Shown piece after piece: positions 25,053 to 33,982 of a DNA stretch of 64,000 nt. Source of the stretch: Chromobacterium piscinae (lineage in GTDB: Bacteria > Pseudomonadota > Gammaproteobacteria > Burkholderiales > Chromobacteriaceae); the NCBI RefSeq assembly GCF_021129175.1, contig NZ_JAJOHV010000026.1:1-64000 (forward strand), in the 5' to 3' direction. The notes under the pieces were generated by a model, which worked only from the letters and a program-made list of their open reading frames with translations, searched no databases and was not told where the DNA came from. How positions within the stretch are numbered: the stretch's first letter is position 1; each line of letters opens with the position of its first letter. A program made the position numbers and the translations under genes.

Positions 25053-25856
25053 TCATTCGGTATCCGAAGCTGGCTCGGTATCGCTCCCGCCCAACTGCTG
25101 GCGGTACTGGCGCGGCGTCAGGCCGGTCAGGGCCTTGAACTGCCGGCTGAAGGCGCTGTGGTCGGCATAGCCGCAGCGCAGCGCCACTTCCGTGATTGCC
25201 ATATTCTCATGCAGCAGCCGGTGCGCGTGCTCCAGCCTGGCCTTGTGTATCATCTGCCGCGGCGACAGGTGGAACACCTTTTTGCAGTAGCGCTCCAACT
25301 GGGCGGCGGACATGCCGGCGATGCCGGTGAGCTCCGCCATGGTGACCGGCTGGCTGAAGTGGCGGCGGATGAACTCATCCACCGCCGCCAAGCGTTTGTA
25401 CGCCGGGTGGGTCTTGCTGGCTGCTTGCAGGTCCAGCGAGATGCCGATCAGGCCGATGATTTGGTCTTGCCGGTCGCGCAAGGGCCATTTGTAGGTCAGG
25501 CACCAACCCGGCTCCCGGTTCTTGAACAGATGCAGCTCCAGCTGGCTTTCCAGCACCAGGCCGTCTTGCAGCACCTTGAGATCCTGCGCCGTATACGCCG
25601 GCCCCAGCTGGGCTGGAAACACTTCCGCGCTGGTCTTGCCCAGCAGCGGCCGCAAATCCTTCAGCCCGCAGCGCTGCACCAGCGTCTGGTTGGCGCAGAG
25701 ATAGCGCGCCTGCCTGTCCTTGATGAAGATGGCCGCATTGGGGATCAGGTCCAGCACAGGCAATAGCGGGGCGATGCCCGCCAGCAGCTCGGCTATCGTC
25801 GCCGGGCGGATTTCGTCCCGCCAGCGGGCGATTTTTTCCACGGCCGCGCTTGTCAT
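25053..25856 (-). CDS. AraC-family regulator with PAS domain
   Basis: A 267-residue regulator. The N-terminal PAS-like fold spans about residues 25-145 (VLDLIPNAAIFIKDRQARYLCAN, then ITGxxSxDLQA-like end IIGLIGISLDLQAA). The C-terminal AraC double HTH spans about 160-258, with VTMAELTGIAGMSAAQLERYCKKVF and the second helix pair ITEVALRCGYADHSAFSRQFKALTGLTPRQYR. Start ATG at 25854-25856 has GAAGG before it; an upstream extension to 25979 lacks domain sequence. It is divergent from the hydroxyproline operon with a 290-bp shared upstream region, so it is the likely activator, perhaps sensing hydroxyproline or an intermediate through the PAS domain. Confidence 0.88.
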   Translation of the reverse strand: MTSAAVEKIARWRDEIRPATIAELLAGIAPLLPVLDLIPNAAIFIKDRQARYLCANQTLVQRCGLKDLRPLLGKTSAEVFPAQLGPAYTAQDLKVLQDGLVLESQLELHLFKNREPGWCLTYKWPLRDRQDQIIGLIGISLDLQAASKTHPAYKRLAAVDEFIRRHFSQPVTMAELTGIAGMSAAQLERYCKKVFHLSPRQMIHKARLEHAHRLLHENMAITEVALRCGYADHSAFSRQFKALTGLTPRQYRQQLGGSDTEPASDTE

Positions 25857-26146
25857 CCCTTCCGCCTTTCTTGACGCGCCAATCGCCGCGCCTGCTCGAC
25901 GGCGTCTATTGCCACGCTTCCATTCCGAATGTTTCTGCGCCGAGGCCCATCGCGCGCGCCAAAACCCCTTGAAACGCAAACTATGCCGATTTCGTCATCG
26001 CAACTGATGATAACCATCAAGATTCCTTGCGGCAACGCAGCCATGCTAGCGGGGTGGAATCGAATACCGATGCGGCGCGGAGATTCAATGGAATCAATGG
26101 GCTGCGAGACGACGGCGCGGTCGGCCGGACTGGATGGAGTGTCAGA

Positions 26147-27085
26147 ATGGACAAGCGAATGAAACAGGTGGAGATCATCGATTCCCACACCGGGGGCGAA
26201 CCCACCCGGCTGGTGCTGAGCGGGTTTCCCGCGCTGGCGGGGGCCTCCATGGCGGACAAGCGCGATGAATTGCGCGAGCGGCACGACCAATGGCGCCGGG
26301 CTTGCCTGCTGGAGCCGCGCGGCAGCGATGTGCTGGTGGGCGCGCTGTATTGCGAGCCGATTTCGCCCGACGCCGCCTGCGGGGTGATTTTCTTCAACAA
26401 CACTGGCTACATCGGCATGTGCGGCCACGGCACCATTGGCCTGATCGCCTCCTTGCATTACCTGGGGCGGATCGCGCCGGGCAGCCACAAGATCGATACC
26501 CCGGTGGGGTCGGTGGATGCCGTCTTGCATGAGGACGGCGCGGTGACGCTGCGCAATGTGCCGGCCTATCGCTACCGCAGGCAGGCGGCGGTGGAGGTGC
26601 CTGGCCATGGAACGGTGATCGGCGACATCGCCTGGGGCGGCAACTGGTTCTTTCTGGTCGCCGAGCATGGCCTGAGCGTGCGGCTGGACAATGTCGAGGC
26701 GCTGAGCGCGTTCAGCTGCGCCACGATGCAGGCGCTGGAGGAGCAGGGCGTCACCGGCGCCGACAGCGCGCGCATCGATCATGTGGAGCTGTTCGCCGAC
26801 GATGAGCAAGCCGACAGCCGCAACTTCGTCATGTGCCCGGGCAAGGCTTATGACCGTTCCCCCTGCGGCACCGGCACCAGCGCCAAGCTGGCCTGCCTGG
26901 CGGCCGACGGCAAGCTGGCCGAAGGCGAAGAGTGGTTGCAGGCCGGAATCACCGGCAGCCGCTTCATCGGCCATTACCAGCGCGAAGGCGACTTCATCCG
27001 CCCCTACATCACTGGCCGCGCCCATGTCACGGCGCGCGCCACGTTGCTGATCGACGAACAAGACCCTTTCGCGTGGGGCATCTGA
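26147..27085 (+). CDS. 4-Hydroxyproline 2-epimerase
   Basis: Converts trans-4-hydroxy-L-proline into cis-4-hydroxy-D-proline (EC 5.1.1.8), the first step of bacterial hydroxyproline breakdown. It has 312 residues from ATG 26147 (GGAG seven bases upstream); the ATG at 26159 gives 308. It belongs to the proline racemase fold. The two catalytic cysteines are in MCGHGTIG and SPCGTGTSA; counted from the second ATG they are Cys88 and Cys236, the usual numbering, which favours that start. The hydroxyproline-specific rather than proline racemase assignment rests on these motifs and on the two following genes for the same pathway. Confidence 0.92.
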   Translation: MDKRMKQVEIIDSHTGGEPTRLVLSGFPALAGASMADKRDELRERHDQWRRACLLEPRGSDVLVGALYCEPISPDAACGVIFFNNTGYIGMCGHGTIGLIASLHYLGRIAPGSHKIDTPVGSVDAVLHEDGAVTLRNVPAYRYRRQAAVEVPGHGTVIGDIAWGGNWFFLVAEHGLSVRLDNVEALSAFSCATMQALEEQGVTGADSARIDHVELFADDEQADSRNFVMCPGKAYDRSPCGTGTSAKLACLAADGKLAEGEEWLQAGITGSRFIGHYQREGDFIRPYITGRAHVTARATLLIDEQDPFAWGI

Positions 27086-27143
27086 ACCCCGCGCGTTCCA
27101 ATCCGCCTCTACCACCTGAATGAATGCCGCAAGGAGCAAAACA

Positions 27144-28091
27144 ATGAGCGATAACATTTTCACCGGTTGCATTCCGGCGCTGATGACCCCGTGCACCGCC
27201 GATCGCCAGCCGGATTTCGACGCGCTGGTGGCCAAGGGCAAGGAACTGGTGTCCCTGGGCATGAGCGCGGTGGTGTACTGCGGCTCGATGGGCGACTGGC
27301 CGCTGCTGAGCGAGGCCCAGCGCCAGGAGGGCGTGGCGCGGCTGGCGGCCGCCGGCGTGCCGACCATCGTGGGCACCGGCGCCGTCAACACCCGCGAGGC
27401 GGTTTCCCATGCCGCCCACGCCGCCAGGGTGGGGGCGCATGGCCTGATGGTGATCCCGCGCGTGCTGTCGCGCGGCGCGTCGCCGGCCGCGCAAAAGGCG
27501 CATTTCTCGGCCATCCTGGCCGCCGCGCCCAAGCTGCCGGCCGTGATCTACAACAGCCCCTATTACGGCTTCGCCACCCGCGCCGACCTGTTCTTCGAGC
27601 TGCGCCGCGCTTATCCCAATCTGATCGGCTTCAAGGAGTTCGGCGGCGCCGCCGACATGCGCTACGCCGCCGAGCACATCACCTCCCAGGATGACGAAGT
27701 CACGCTGATGGTGGGGGTGGACACCCAGGTGGTGCACGGCTTCGTCAATTGCAACGCCACCGGCGCCATCACCGGCATCGGCAACGCGCTGCCGCGCGAA
27801 GTGCTGCACCTGGTGGCGCTGAGCAAGGCGGGGGCCAGGGGCGATGCCGTGGCGCGCCGCCGCGCGCAGGAGCTGGAATCGGCGCTGGCCGTGCTGTCCT
27901 CCTTCGACGAGGGCTGCGACCTGGTGCTGTATTACAAGCACCTGATGGTGCTGAACGGCGACCGCGAATACGCGCTGCATTTCAACGAGACCGACGCGCT
28001 GAGCGTCGCCCAGCGCCGCTATGCCGAAACCCAGTACGCGCTGTTCCGCGAGTGGTACCGCCATTGGTCGGCCGAGCAGAACGTCGCCTGA
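27144..28091 (+). CDS. 1-Pyrroline-4-hydroxy-2-carboxylate deaminase (DapA family)
   Basis: A 315-residue class I aldolase-fold enzyme of the DHDPS/NAL superfamily. The Schiff-base lysine is Lys164 in IGFKEFGG and the proton-relay tyrosine is in VIYNSPYYG (about 136-140). In hydroxyproline catabolism this branch deaminates 1-pyrroline-4-hydroxy-2-carboxylate to 2-oxoglutarate semialdehyde (EC 3.5.4.22). The specific function is assigned from neighbours: a hydroxyproline epimerase before it and a semialdehyde dehydrogenase after it. AAGGAG lies seven bases before the ATG. Without context a dihydrodipicolinate synthase-like aldolase would be the call. Confidence 0.9.
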   Translation: MSDNIFTGCIPALMTPCTADRQPDFDALVAKGKELVSLGMSAVVYCGSMGDWPLLSEAQRQEGVARLAAAGVPTIVGTGAVNTREAVSHAAHAARVGAHGLMVIPRVLSRGASPAAQKAHFSAILAAAPKLPAVIYNSPYYGFATRADLFFELRRAYPNLIGFKEFGGAADMRYAAEHITSQDDEVTLMVGVDTQVVHGFVNCNATGAITGIGNALPREVLHLVALSKAGARGDAVARRRAQELESALAVLSSFDEGCDLVLYYKHLMVLNGDREYALHFNETDALSVAQRRYAETQYALFREWYRHWSAEQNVA

Positions 28092-28148
28092 TATCCAATC
28101 CCCGCCGCGTCCTTGGCGGCGCGGCCAGCCCCTTATTGCGCAGGAAAC

Positions 28149-29732
28149 ATGATGAATCTGACAGGCATGATGCTGATCGGCGGGCAGGGTGTGGCCGGCC
28201 GCCGCGACATGATACGGGCGCTGGACCCATCCACCGATCAGCCGCTGGAGCCGGGCTATGCCGGCGCGGACCGCGAACAGGTGGAGCAGGCCTGCGCATT
28301 GGCCTGGGAGGCATTCGACGCCTACCGCGAAACCGCGCCGGAAACGCGGGCGCGCTTGCTCGAAACCATCGCCGACGAGATGGAAGCGCTGGGAGACGGA
28401 CTGATAGAACGCGCGATGGTCGAGACCAGCCTGCCGCGCGCCCGCTTGCATGGCGAGCGCGGCCGCACTTGCGGCCAGCTGCGGCTGTTCGCCCGCACGC
28501 TGCGGGCCGGCGAGTGGCTGGACGCGCGGGTGGACCCCGCCATGCCGCAGCGCCAGCCGCTGCCACGCGCCGATCTGCGCCAGCGCCAGGTGGCTCTGGG
28601 GCCGGTGGCGGTATTCGGCGCCGGCAACTTCCCACTGGCGTTCTCGGTGGCCGGCGGCGACACCGCCTCCGCGCTGACCGCCGGCTGTCCGGTGGTGGTC
28701 AAGGCGCATCCGGCCCATCCCGGGGTATCGGAATTGACCGGCCGGGTCATCCGACAGGCAGTCGCCGACTGCGGCCTGCCTGGCGGCGTGTTTTCGCTGC
28801 TGATCACCGATGGCCACGCGCTGGGCCGGCAATTGGTCGAGCACCCGGCCATCGCCGCCGTGGCCTTCACCGGCTCGCGCCGCGGCGGCGAAGCTCTGAT
28901 GCGCGCCGCCGCGCTGCGCCCCCGGCCGATCCCGGTGTACGCCGAGATGGGCAGCCTGAATCCGGTGCTGGCGCTGCCGCATGCGCTCGCCGCGCGGGCG
29001 GAAGCCATGGCCGCGGCCTGGGTGGACGCGCTGACGCTGAACGCCGGCCAGTTCTGCACCTGCCCGTCGCTGCTGCTGGCGGTGGAGGGAGAAGATCTTG
29101 AGCGGTTCCGCCGCGCCGCGGCAAACGCGGCGGCGGCCAAGCCGGCGGACACCATGCTCACGCCGGCCATCCACGACGCCTACCAGAGCGCGCTGCACCG
29201 GCTGCGCCGCACTCCGGGCGTCGCCGAGCGGGCATTCGGCCAAGCCGGCGGCGGCCCCTACGCGGCGCAGGCGGCGCTGTTCGAAGTCGACGCCGCCGGC
29301 TTCGCCGCGCGGCCGGAGCTGGCCGAGGAGATTTTCGGCCCTTGCGCGCTGACCGTCGCCTGCCGCGATCAAGATGAATTGTTGTCGATCGTGGCCGGCC
29401 TGGACGGCCAGCTGACCGCCACGCTGCAGATGGACGACGCCGACCTGCCGCTGGCGCGCGAGCTGCTGCCGCTATTGGAAGCGCGCGCCGGCCGCGTGCT
29501 GGCCAATGGCTTCCCTAACTGGGTGGAAACCTCGCCGGCCATGGTTCACGGCGGGCCGTTCCCGGCAAGCTCCGACAGCCGCGCCACCTCGGTCGGCCTG
29601 GCCGCGATGGACCGCTTCCTGCGCCCGGTGTGCTACCAGAACCTGCCGGCGGCGCTGCTGCCGCCGCAAGTGGCCGACGACAATCCGCTGCGGCTATGGC
29701 GGCGGGTGGACAGCGCCTGGAGCCAGAGCTGA
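28149..29732 (+). CDS. 2-Oxoglutarate semialdehyde dehydrogenase
   Basis: A 527-residue NAD(P)-dependent aldehyde dehydrogenase that would oxidise 2,5-dioxopentanoate to 2-oxoglutarate (EC 1.2.1.26), the last step of hydroxyproline breakdown. The fold markers are present: AVFGAGNFPLAF for nucleotide binding, FTGSRRGGEAL, the general-base Glu in YAEMGSLNP and the nucleophile Cys303 in NAGQFCTCP. A methionine pair (28149 and 28152) leaves the start uncertain by one codon; the second has the better AGGA spacing. It is the third gene of the operon. Its stop is only three bases from the convergent EamA gene, with no terminator between. Confidence 0.91.
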   Translation: MMNLTGMMLIGGQGVAGRRDMIRALDPSTDQPLEPGYAGADREQVEQACALAWEAFDAYRETAPETRARLLETIADEMEALGDGLIERAMVETSLPRARLHGERGRTCGQLRLFARTLRAGEWLDARVDPAMPQRQPLPRADLRQRQVALGPVAVFGAGNFPLAFSVAGGDTASALTAGCPVVVKAHPAHPGVSELTGRVIRQAVADCGLPGGVFSLLITDGHALGRQLVEHPAIAAVAFTGSRRGGEALMRAAALRPRPIPVYAEMGSLNPVLALPHALAARAEAMAAAWVDALTLNAGQFCTCPSLLLAVEGEDLERFRRAAANAAAAKPADTMLTPAIHDAYQSALHRLRRTPGVAERAFGQAGGGPYAAQAALFEVDAAGFAARPELAEEIFGPCALTVACRDQDELLSIVAGLDGQLTATLQMDDADLPLARELLPLLEARAGRVLANGFPNWVETSPAMVHGGPFPASSDSRATSVGLAAMDRFLRPVCYQNLPAALLPPQVADDNPLRLWRRVDSAWSQS

Positions 29733-29735
29733 GCG

Positions 29736-30623
29736 TCAGCCGCGCCCGCTCCTCGCCGGCGCGGCGCCGCTCCACTGCACGGCAAGCACGCTGGCCAGCA
29801 CCACCGCCATGCCCAGCAGCGACTGCGCCGACAACGCCTGTCCCAGCAGCGCCCAACCCAAAACCACCGCGGTCAGCGGGCTGAGCAGGCCCAGCGACGA
29901 CACCGCCACCGGCGACAGCCGCGCGATGCCGCGGAACCACAGCAGGTAGGCCAGCAAAGCGCCGAACAGCGCCAGGTAGGCGTAGCCGGCCACCTGCGTC
30001 CATCCCAGGCTGGGCAACGGCGGATCGATGGCCATCGCCAGCGGCAGCAGCATCAGGCCGCCCAAGGTCAACTGCCATCCGGTCAGCGCCGTCACCGGGG
30101 CGGGCAGCTGCCAGCGCCGGGTCAGATACGTGCCGCAGGCCATCGATACCGCGCCGCCGAAAGCCGCCAGCATGCCCAGGCCGTCCCAGCGCGAACCCGG
30201 CGACAGCAGCAGCGCCGCCATGCCGGCCACGCCGATCAGGCTGGCCCACAAAGCCAGCGCCGCCGGCCGCCTGCTGTCCAACCGCCAGGCCAACGCCATC
30301 ACCAACAAGGGCTGGCAGGCGCCGACCACCGCCGCCAGGCCGCCCGGCAAGCGGTAGGCGGCGACAAACAGCAGGGCCTGGAACGCGCCGATATTGAGCG
30401 CGGACAGAATCAGCAGCCTGCCCCACTCCTCCCCGCGCGGCCGCCAGCCGCCCATCCACAGCAATAACAGACCCGCCGGCAGCACCCGCAGCAAGGCGGC
30501 GGTGAACGGCCGGTCCGGCGGCAGCAGCTGGGTGGTGACGATGTAGGTAGAGCCCCAGATCATCGGCGTGAGCGCGGTGAGCAACACATCGCGCCAGTGG
30601 CCGGTTTCATTTTTCGCAGACAT
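29736..30623 (-). CDS. EamA/DMT-family transporter
   Basis: A 295-residue inner-membrane protein with ten predicted helices in two EamA repeats, as in RhaT/YdcZ-like drug/metabolite exporters. The first repeat has MIWGSTYIVTTQLLPPDRPF near the N-terminus; the second contains LLSPLTAVVLGWALLGQAL. Start ATG at 30621-30623 has AAGGA upstream. It is divergent from a MarR regulator, and the 112-bp gap contains three operator-like boxes, so export is probably repressed by that regulator until a toxic ligand appears. Substrate unknown. It is unlikely to belong to the hydroxyproline pathway because it is convergent with it. Confidence 0.9.
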   Translation of the reverse strand: MSAKNETGHWRDVLLTALTPMIWGSTYIVTTQLLPPDRPFTAALLRVLPAGLLLLWMGGWRPRGEEWGRLLILSALNIGAFQALLFVAAYRLPGGLAAVVGACQPLLVMALAWRLDSRRPAALALWASLIGVAGMAALLLSPGSRWDGLGMLAAFGGAVSMACGTYLTRRWQLPAPVTALTGWQLTLGGLMLLPLAMAIDPPLPSLGWTQVAGYAYLALFGALLAYLLWFRGIARLSPVAVSSLGLLSPLTAVVLGWALLGQALSAQSLLGMAVVLASVLAVQWSGAAPARSGRG

Positions 30624-30665
30624 GGGCAATCCTTCCGATTGAGCTTATAATCCAGACGCAATTAA

Positions 30666-30722
30666 CTTGAATTCAAGATAACATTTATCTCAAATTCAAG
30701 GCAAATTAATCTTGAAATCAAG
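30666..30722. promoter_or_regulatory. Three phased MarR-type operator boxes
   Basis: Three related 12-bp boxes: CTTGAATTCAAG (30666-30677, perfect palindrome), CTCAAATTCAAG (30689-30700) and CTTGAAATCAAG (30711-30722). Their centres are 23 and 22 bp apart, about two helical turns. They fill the gap between the EamA gene and the MarR gene, and the last box ends three bases before the MarR Shine-Dalgarno. The layout fits cooperative repression of both promoters by the MarR protein. Confidence 0.75.
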
Positions 30723-30735
30723 ACAAGGAGACGGC

Positions 30736-31248
30736 ATGAGCGATGCCATGTCCGGCGACGCGGTGGACCGCATACTCAAACAATGGGCGCGCGAGCGCCC
30801 GGACCTGGACGTCAGTCCGATGGGCGTAATAGGCCGGCTCAGCCGCTGCGCCGCGTTGTTGTCGCAACGGCTGGACGGCGTGTTCGCCGAATACGGCCTC
30901 AGCGGCTGGGAATTCGACGTGCTGGCCACGCTGCGCCGCGCCGGCGCGCCTTACCAGTTGGCGCCGACCGAATTATTCTCGTCGCTGATGGTCACCTCAG
31001 GCACGATGACCCACAGGCTGAAGGTGCTGGAGGGCAAAGGCTGGATCGTGCGCGAAGCCAGCAATCAAGACGCGCGCAGCACGCTGGTGCGCTTGAGCGG
31101 CGAAGGTTTCGCCTTGCTGGAGCGCGCGTTGGAAGGACACGTCGCCAATGAGCACGCGATACTGTCCGCGCTGCCGGCCCGCAGCGTGGACGCGCTGGAG
31201 AAGCGGCTGGCGGAATTGCTGGCGGCGCTGGAAACGCCGCGCGGCTGA
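30736..31248 (+). CDS. MarR-family transcriptional regulator
   Basis: A 170-residue winged-helix regulator. The recognition part is YQLAPTELFSSLMVTSGTMTHRLKVLEGKGWIVRE (quoted in parts of the domain, residues about 83-117), followed by the wing with DARSTLVRLSGEG, a MarR hallmark (DxRxxxVxLT). The dimerisation helices at both ends are intact. AAGGAG lies five bases before ATG 30736. Divergent from an EamA exporter and preceded by three operator boxes, it most likely represses the exporter and itself, with release by a small phenolic-type ligand as is usual in the family. Confidence 0.92.
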   Translation: MSDAMSGDAVDRILKQWARERPDLDVSPMGVIGRLSRCAALLSQRLDGVFAEYGLSGWEFDVLATLRRAGAPYQLAPTELFSSLMVTSGTMTHRLKVLEGKGWIVREASNQDARSTLVRLSGEGFALLERALEGHVANEHAILSALPARSVDALEKRLAELLAALETPRG

Positions 31249-31362
31249 ACCGGTTTATTTCGAATCATGGAATAATCCATTGCCTGCGATGGGTGTTTAT
31301 GTTTTCGTCATCCTCAGGCAGAGTGAAGGCCTGAATTCCGCTTTCGCCCCTAGGAGAAACGC

Positions 31363-31977
31363 ATGACCCGCCCTGCCCTCAAACTGTACGATTTCGCCCT
31401 GTCCGGCCACAGCCACCGCGTCCGGCTGATGCTGTCGCTGCTGGGCCTGGAGTACGAAACCATTCCGGTCAATCTGCGCGAAGGCGAGCATAAGCGGCCG
31501 GACTTCCTCAAGCTCAATCGCTTCGGCCAGATTCCGGTGCTGGCCGACGGCGACGAAACGATTCCCGACTCCAACGCCATCCTGGTCTACCTGGCGCGCC
31601 GCTACGGCCACGGCGACTGGCTGCCGGCCGATCCCCTCGGCGAAGCGCGTGTGCAGCGCTGGTTGTCCGCCGCCGCCGGCCCGCTGGCGTTCGGCGCCGC
31701 CCAGGCCCGGCTGCACAAATGGCGCGGCGTGCCGCTGGACTATGAATTGGCCGCCAGCCGCGCCAAGGCGCTGTTCCAGGTGATGGACGAGGAACTGGCC
31801 GAGCGCCCCTTCCTGGCCGGCGACACCGCCACCATCGCCGACGTCGCGCTGTATACCTACACCGCGCGCGCGCCGGAAGGCGAGATCCCGCTGGAGCCCT
31901 ACCCGCATGTCCGCGCCTGGCTGGCCCGCGTCGAGGCGTTGCCCGGCTTCCTGCCCATGCCAGCCATCAACGCTTAA
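31363..31977 (+). CDS. Glutathione S-transferase
   Basis: A 204-residue cytoplasmic GST. The N-terminal thioredoxin-like domain contains LSGHSHRVRLMLSLLGL with the likely catalytic Ser near residue 14, the cis-Pro in GQIPVLADGD and the glutathione-contacting DSNAILVYLARRYG. The C-terminal helical domain ends with LAGDTATIADVALYTYTARAPEG, which holds the N-capping box (TIADVAL). AGGAG lies six bases before the ATG. It is followed 16 bp later by a fused flavin/iron-sulfur oxidoreductase, so the two probably act together in detoxification or in reduction of an electrophile. Confidence 0.93.
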   Translation: MTRPALKLYDFALSGHSHRVRLMLSLLGLEYETIPVNLREGEHKRPDFLKLNRFGQIPVLADGDETIPDSNAILVYLARRYGHGDWLPADPLGEARVQRWLSAAAGPLAFGAAQARLHKWRGVPLDYELAASRAKALFQVMDEELAERPFLAGDTATIADVALYTYTARAPEGEIPLEPYPHVRAWLARVEALPGFLPMPAINA

Positions 31978-31993
31978 GCGACAGGAACATCGG

Positions 31994-33982
31994 ATGTCCG
32001 ACGCCCGCCCCGCCGCCACGCCCTGGCACCCTGGCGAACAGGAAATGCAGCGCCGCGCCGGCAGCCAGCAGAGGATGGCCGCCGCGGGTCCGCGCGTGGT
32101 GCGCGACCACATGCCGGAACAGCATCGCGACTTCTTCCGCCAACTGCCCTTCATGGTGATGGCGGCGGTGGACGAAGCCGGCAGGCCGTGGGCGGGCATC
32201 GTCGAGGGCAGGCCCGGCTTCGTCGACTCGCCCGATCCGCGATTGTTGCGGATCAACACTCAGCCGAGCCCGGCCGATCCGCTGCGCGATTGCCTGCGCG
32301 CCGGCGCGGCGGTGGGTCTGCTCGGCATAGAGCTGCACACCCGCCGCCGCAACCGGATGAATGGCGAAGTGGCGGCGCTGGACGACGATGGCTTCACCGT
32401 CGCCGTCGGCCATTCCTTCGGCAACTGTCCCAAGTACATCCAGCTGCGCGAGTTTGAATTCACGCGCGAACCGGGCCCGCGCATCCTTGGCTCGGTGGAA
32501 TGGATGCACGAGCTGGATGACGACGCGCGCGCCGCCATCGCTGCCGCCGACACCTTCTTCATCGCCAGCGCCTGGGCCGGCGCCGACGGCCGCTGGCAGG
32601 CCGACGCGTCGCACCGCGGCGGCAAGCCCGGCTTCGTCAAAGTGGACGGCGACACGCTGACCATCCCCGACTTCGCCGGCAACGGCTACTTCAACACCCT
32701 GGGCAATCTGCTGCTTCAGCCGCGCGCCTGCCTGCTGTTCATCGACTTTTCCACCGGCGACACGCTGCAACTGGCCGGCCGCGCCGAAGTGCCGGATGAC
32801 GGCGCGCCGCCTCCGTTCGCCGGCGCCGAGCGGCTGTGGACCTTCCGCGTCGAACGCGTGGTCCGCCGGCGCAACGCGCTGGCCCTGCGCTGGACGCTGC
32901 GCGAGTACTCGCCGTTCGCGCTGGCCACCGGCGCCTGGCCTCAGCAAGCGCCGGAGCGGCAGTGGCTGCCGTTGCGGGTACGCCATGTGGAAGACGAAAA
33001 CGAAACCGTCCGATCCATCTATCTGGAACCCGCCGATGGCTCCGCGCCGCCGGACTTTATCCCCGGCCAACACCTGAGTCTGAAAGTGGCGGGCGTGGAC
33101 GGCGCGCGCATGCGCAACTACACGCTATCGCAGACCGGTGGCTACCGCATCAGCGTCAAACGCCAGGGCAAGGCGTCCGCCCGGCTGCACCAGCTGGCGC
33201 CCGGCGACATCGTCGAAGCGCTGCCGCCGCGCGGCGACTTCACGCTCGCGCGCGCCGACCGCCCGATTACGCTGCTGGCCGGCGGCATAGGCATCACCCC
33301 CTTGCTCGCCATGCTGCATCAACTGACGGAAAACCCCGCCGCGATGCCGCCGACGCTGCTGGTCTACGCCACCCGCGCGGTGGCCGAGCGCGCGTTCGAC
33401 GCGGAGCTGGAAGCCCTGCGGGCCAAGGCCGCCGGCCGGCTGCGCATCGTCACCGCCGCCAGCCAGCCGGAAACCGGCCGCCGGCTGGGCGTCGACTACC
33501 AGCACGCCGGCCGCGCCGACATCGGACTGTTGCTCCGGTCCGGCGCGGACCTGGCCGGCGATTTCTACCTGTGCGGCCCGGCCGGCTTCATGCAGGCGCT
33601 GTACGAGCAACTGATCGCCGCCGGCGTGGAGGATGTCTGCATCCATGCAGAAGCTTTCGGCCCCGCCGGGCTGCAGCGCACCGGCCATGCCGCGCATGCG
33701 CTGCCGCCGCCGGCCGACGGCGCGGTGCCGGTCCGGTTTTCCGCGTCCGCCGTCGACGCCGAATGGCAGCCCGGCCAGAGCCTGCTGGAACTAGCCGAAT
33801 CCTGCGGCCTGAACCCCGACTTCAGCTGCCGCGGCGGCACTTGCGGCAGCTGCCGCGCCGCGCTGCTTGCCGGCCAGGCCACCTATCTGCAGCCGCCGGA
33901 CTATTCAACCCGGCCCGGCGAGATCCTGCTGTGCTGCGCCTACCCGGCCGCGGGCGCGGTCAAGCTGGAAATCAATCTGTAA
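31994..33982 (+). CDS. Fused PNPOx-like / ferredoxin reductase / ferredoxin protein
   Basis: A 662-residue three-part oxidoreductase. Residues about 40-300 are a pyridoxamine-phosphate-oxidase-like flavin-binding split barrel (FFRQLPFMVMAAVDEAGRPWAG; GGKPGFVKVDGDTLTIPDFAGN). Residues about 320-560 are a ferredoxin-NADP reductase module with FAD site RMRNYTLSQ and NAD(P) site LLAGGIGITPLLAML and CGPAGFM. The C-terminus is a plant-type [2Fe-2S] ferredoxin (CRGGTCGSC, then LLCC). Electrons would pass from NAD(P)H through FAD and the cluster to the N-terminal flavin or an external acceptor. It forms an operon with a GST. The AGGA site before ATG 31994 supports the start. The physiological substrate is unknown. 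Confidence 0.9.
   Translation: MSDARPAATPWHPGEQEMQRRAGSQQRMAAAGPRVVRDHMPEQHRDFFRQLPFMVMAAVDEAGRPWAGIVEGRPGFVDSPDPRLLRINTQPSPADPLRDCLRAGAAVGLLGIELHTRRRNRMNGEVAALDDDGFTVAVGHSFGNCPKYIQLREFEFTREPGPRILGSVEWMHELDDDARAAIAAADTFFIASAWAGADGRWQADASHRGGKPGFVKVDGDTLTIPDFAGNGYFNTLGNLLLQPRACLLFIDFSTGDTLQLAGRAEVPDDGAPPPFAGAERLWTFRVERVVRRRNALALRWTLREYSPFALATGAWPQQAPERQWLPLRVRHVEDENETVRSIYLEPADGSAPPDFIPGQHLSLKVAGVDGARMRNYTLSQTGGYRISVKRQGKASARLHQLAPGDIVEALPPRGDFTLARADRPITLLAGGIGITPLLAMLHQLTENPAAMPPTLLVYATRAVAERAFDAELEALRAKAAGRLRIVTAASQPETGRRLGVDYQHAGRADIGLLLRSGADLAGDFYLCGPAGFMQALYEQLIAAGVEDVCIHAEAFGPAGLQRTGHAAHALPPPADGAVPVRFSASAVDAEWQPGQSLLELAESCGLNPDFSCRGGTCGSCRAALLAGQATYLQPPDYSTRPGEILLCCAYPAAGAVKLEINL

Noticed and set aside
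24561-25170. Continuation of the AsnC-like frame to 25170
   Set aside because: Beyond about 24558 the frame is antisense to the SecD-head-like and AraC genes and has no regulator similarity; only the first part was kept, as a pseudogene.
27027-29372. 781-codon minus-strand frame opposite the hydroxyproline genes
   Set aside because: No recognisable domain, and the + strand encodes three enzymes of one pathway with good ribosome-binding sites.
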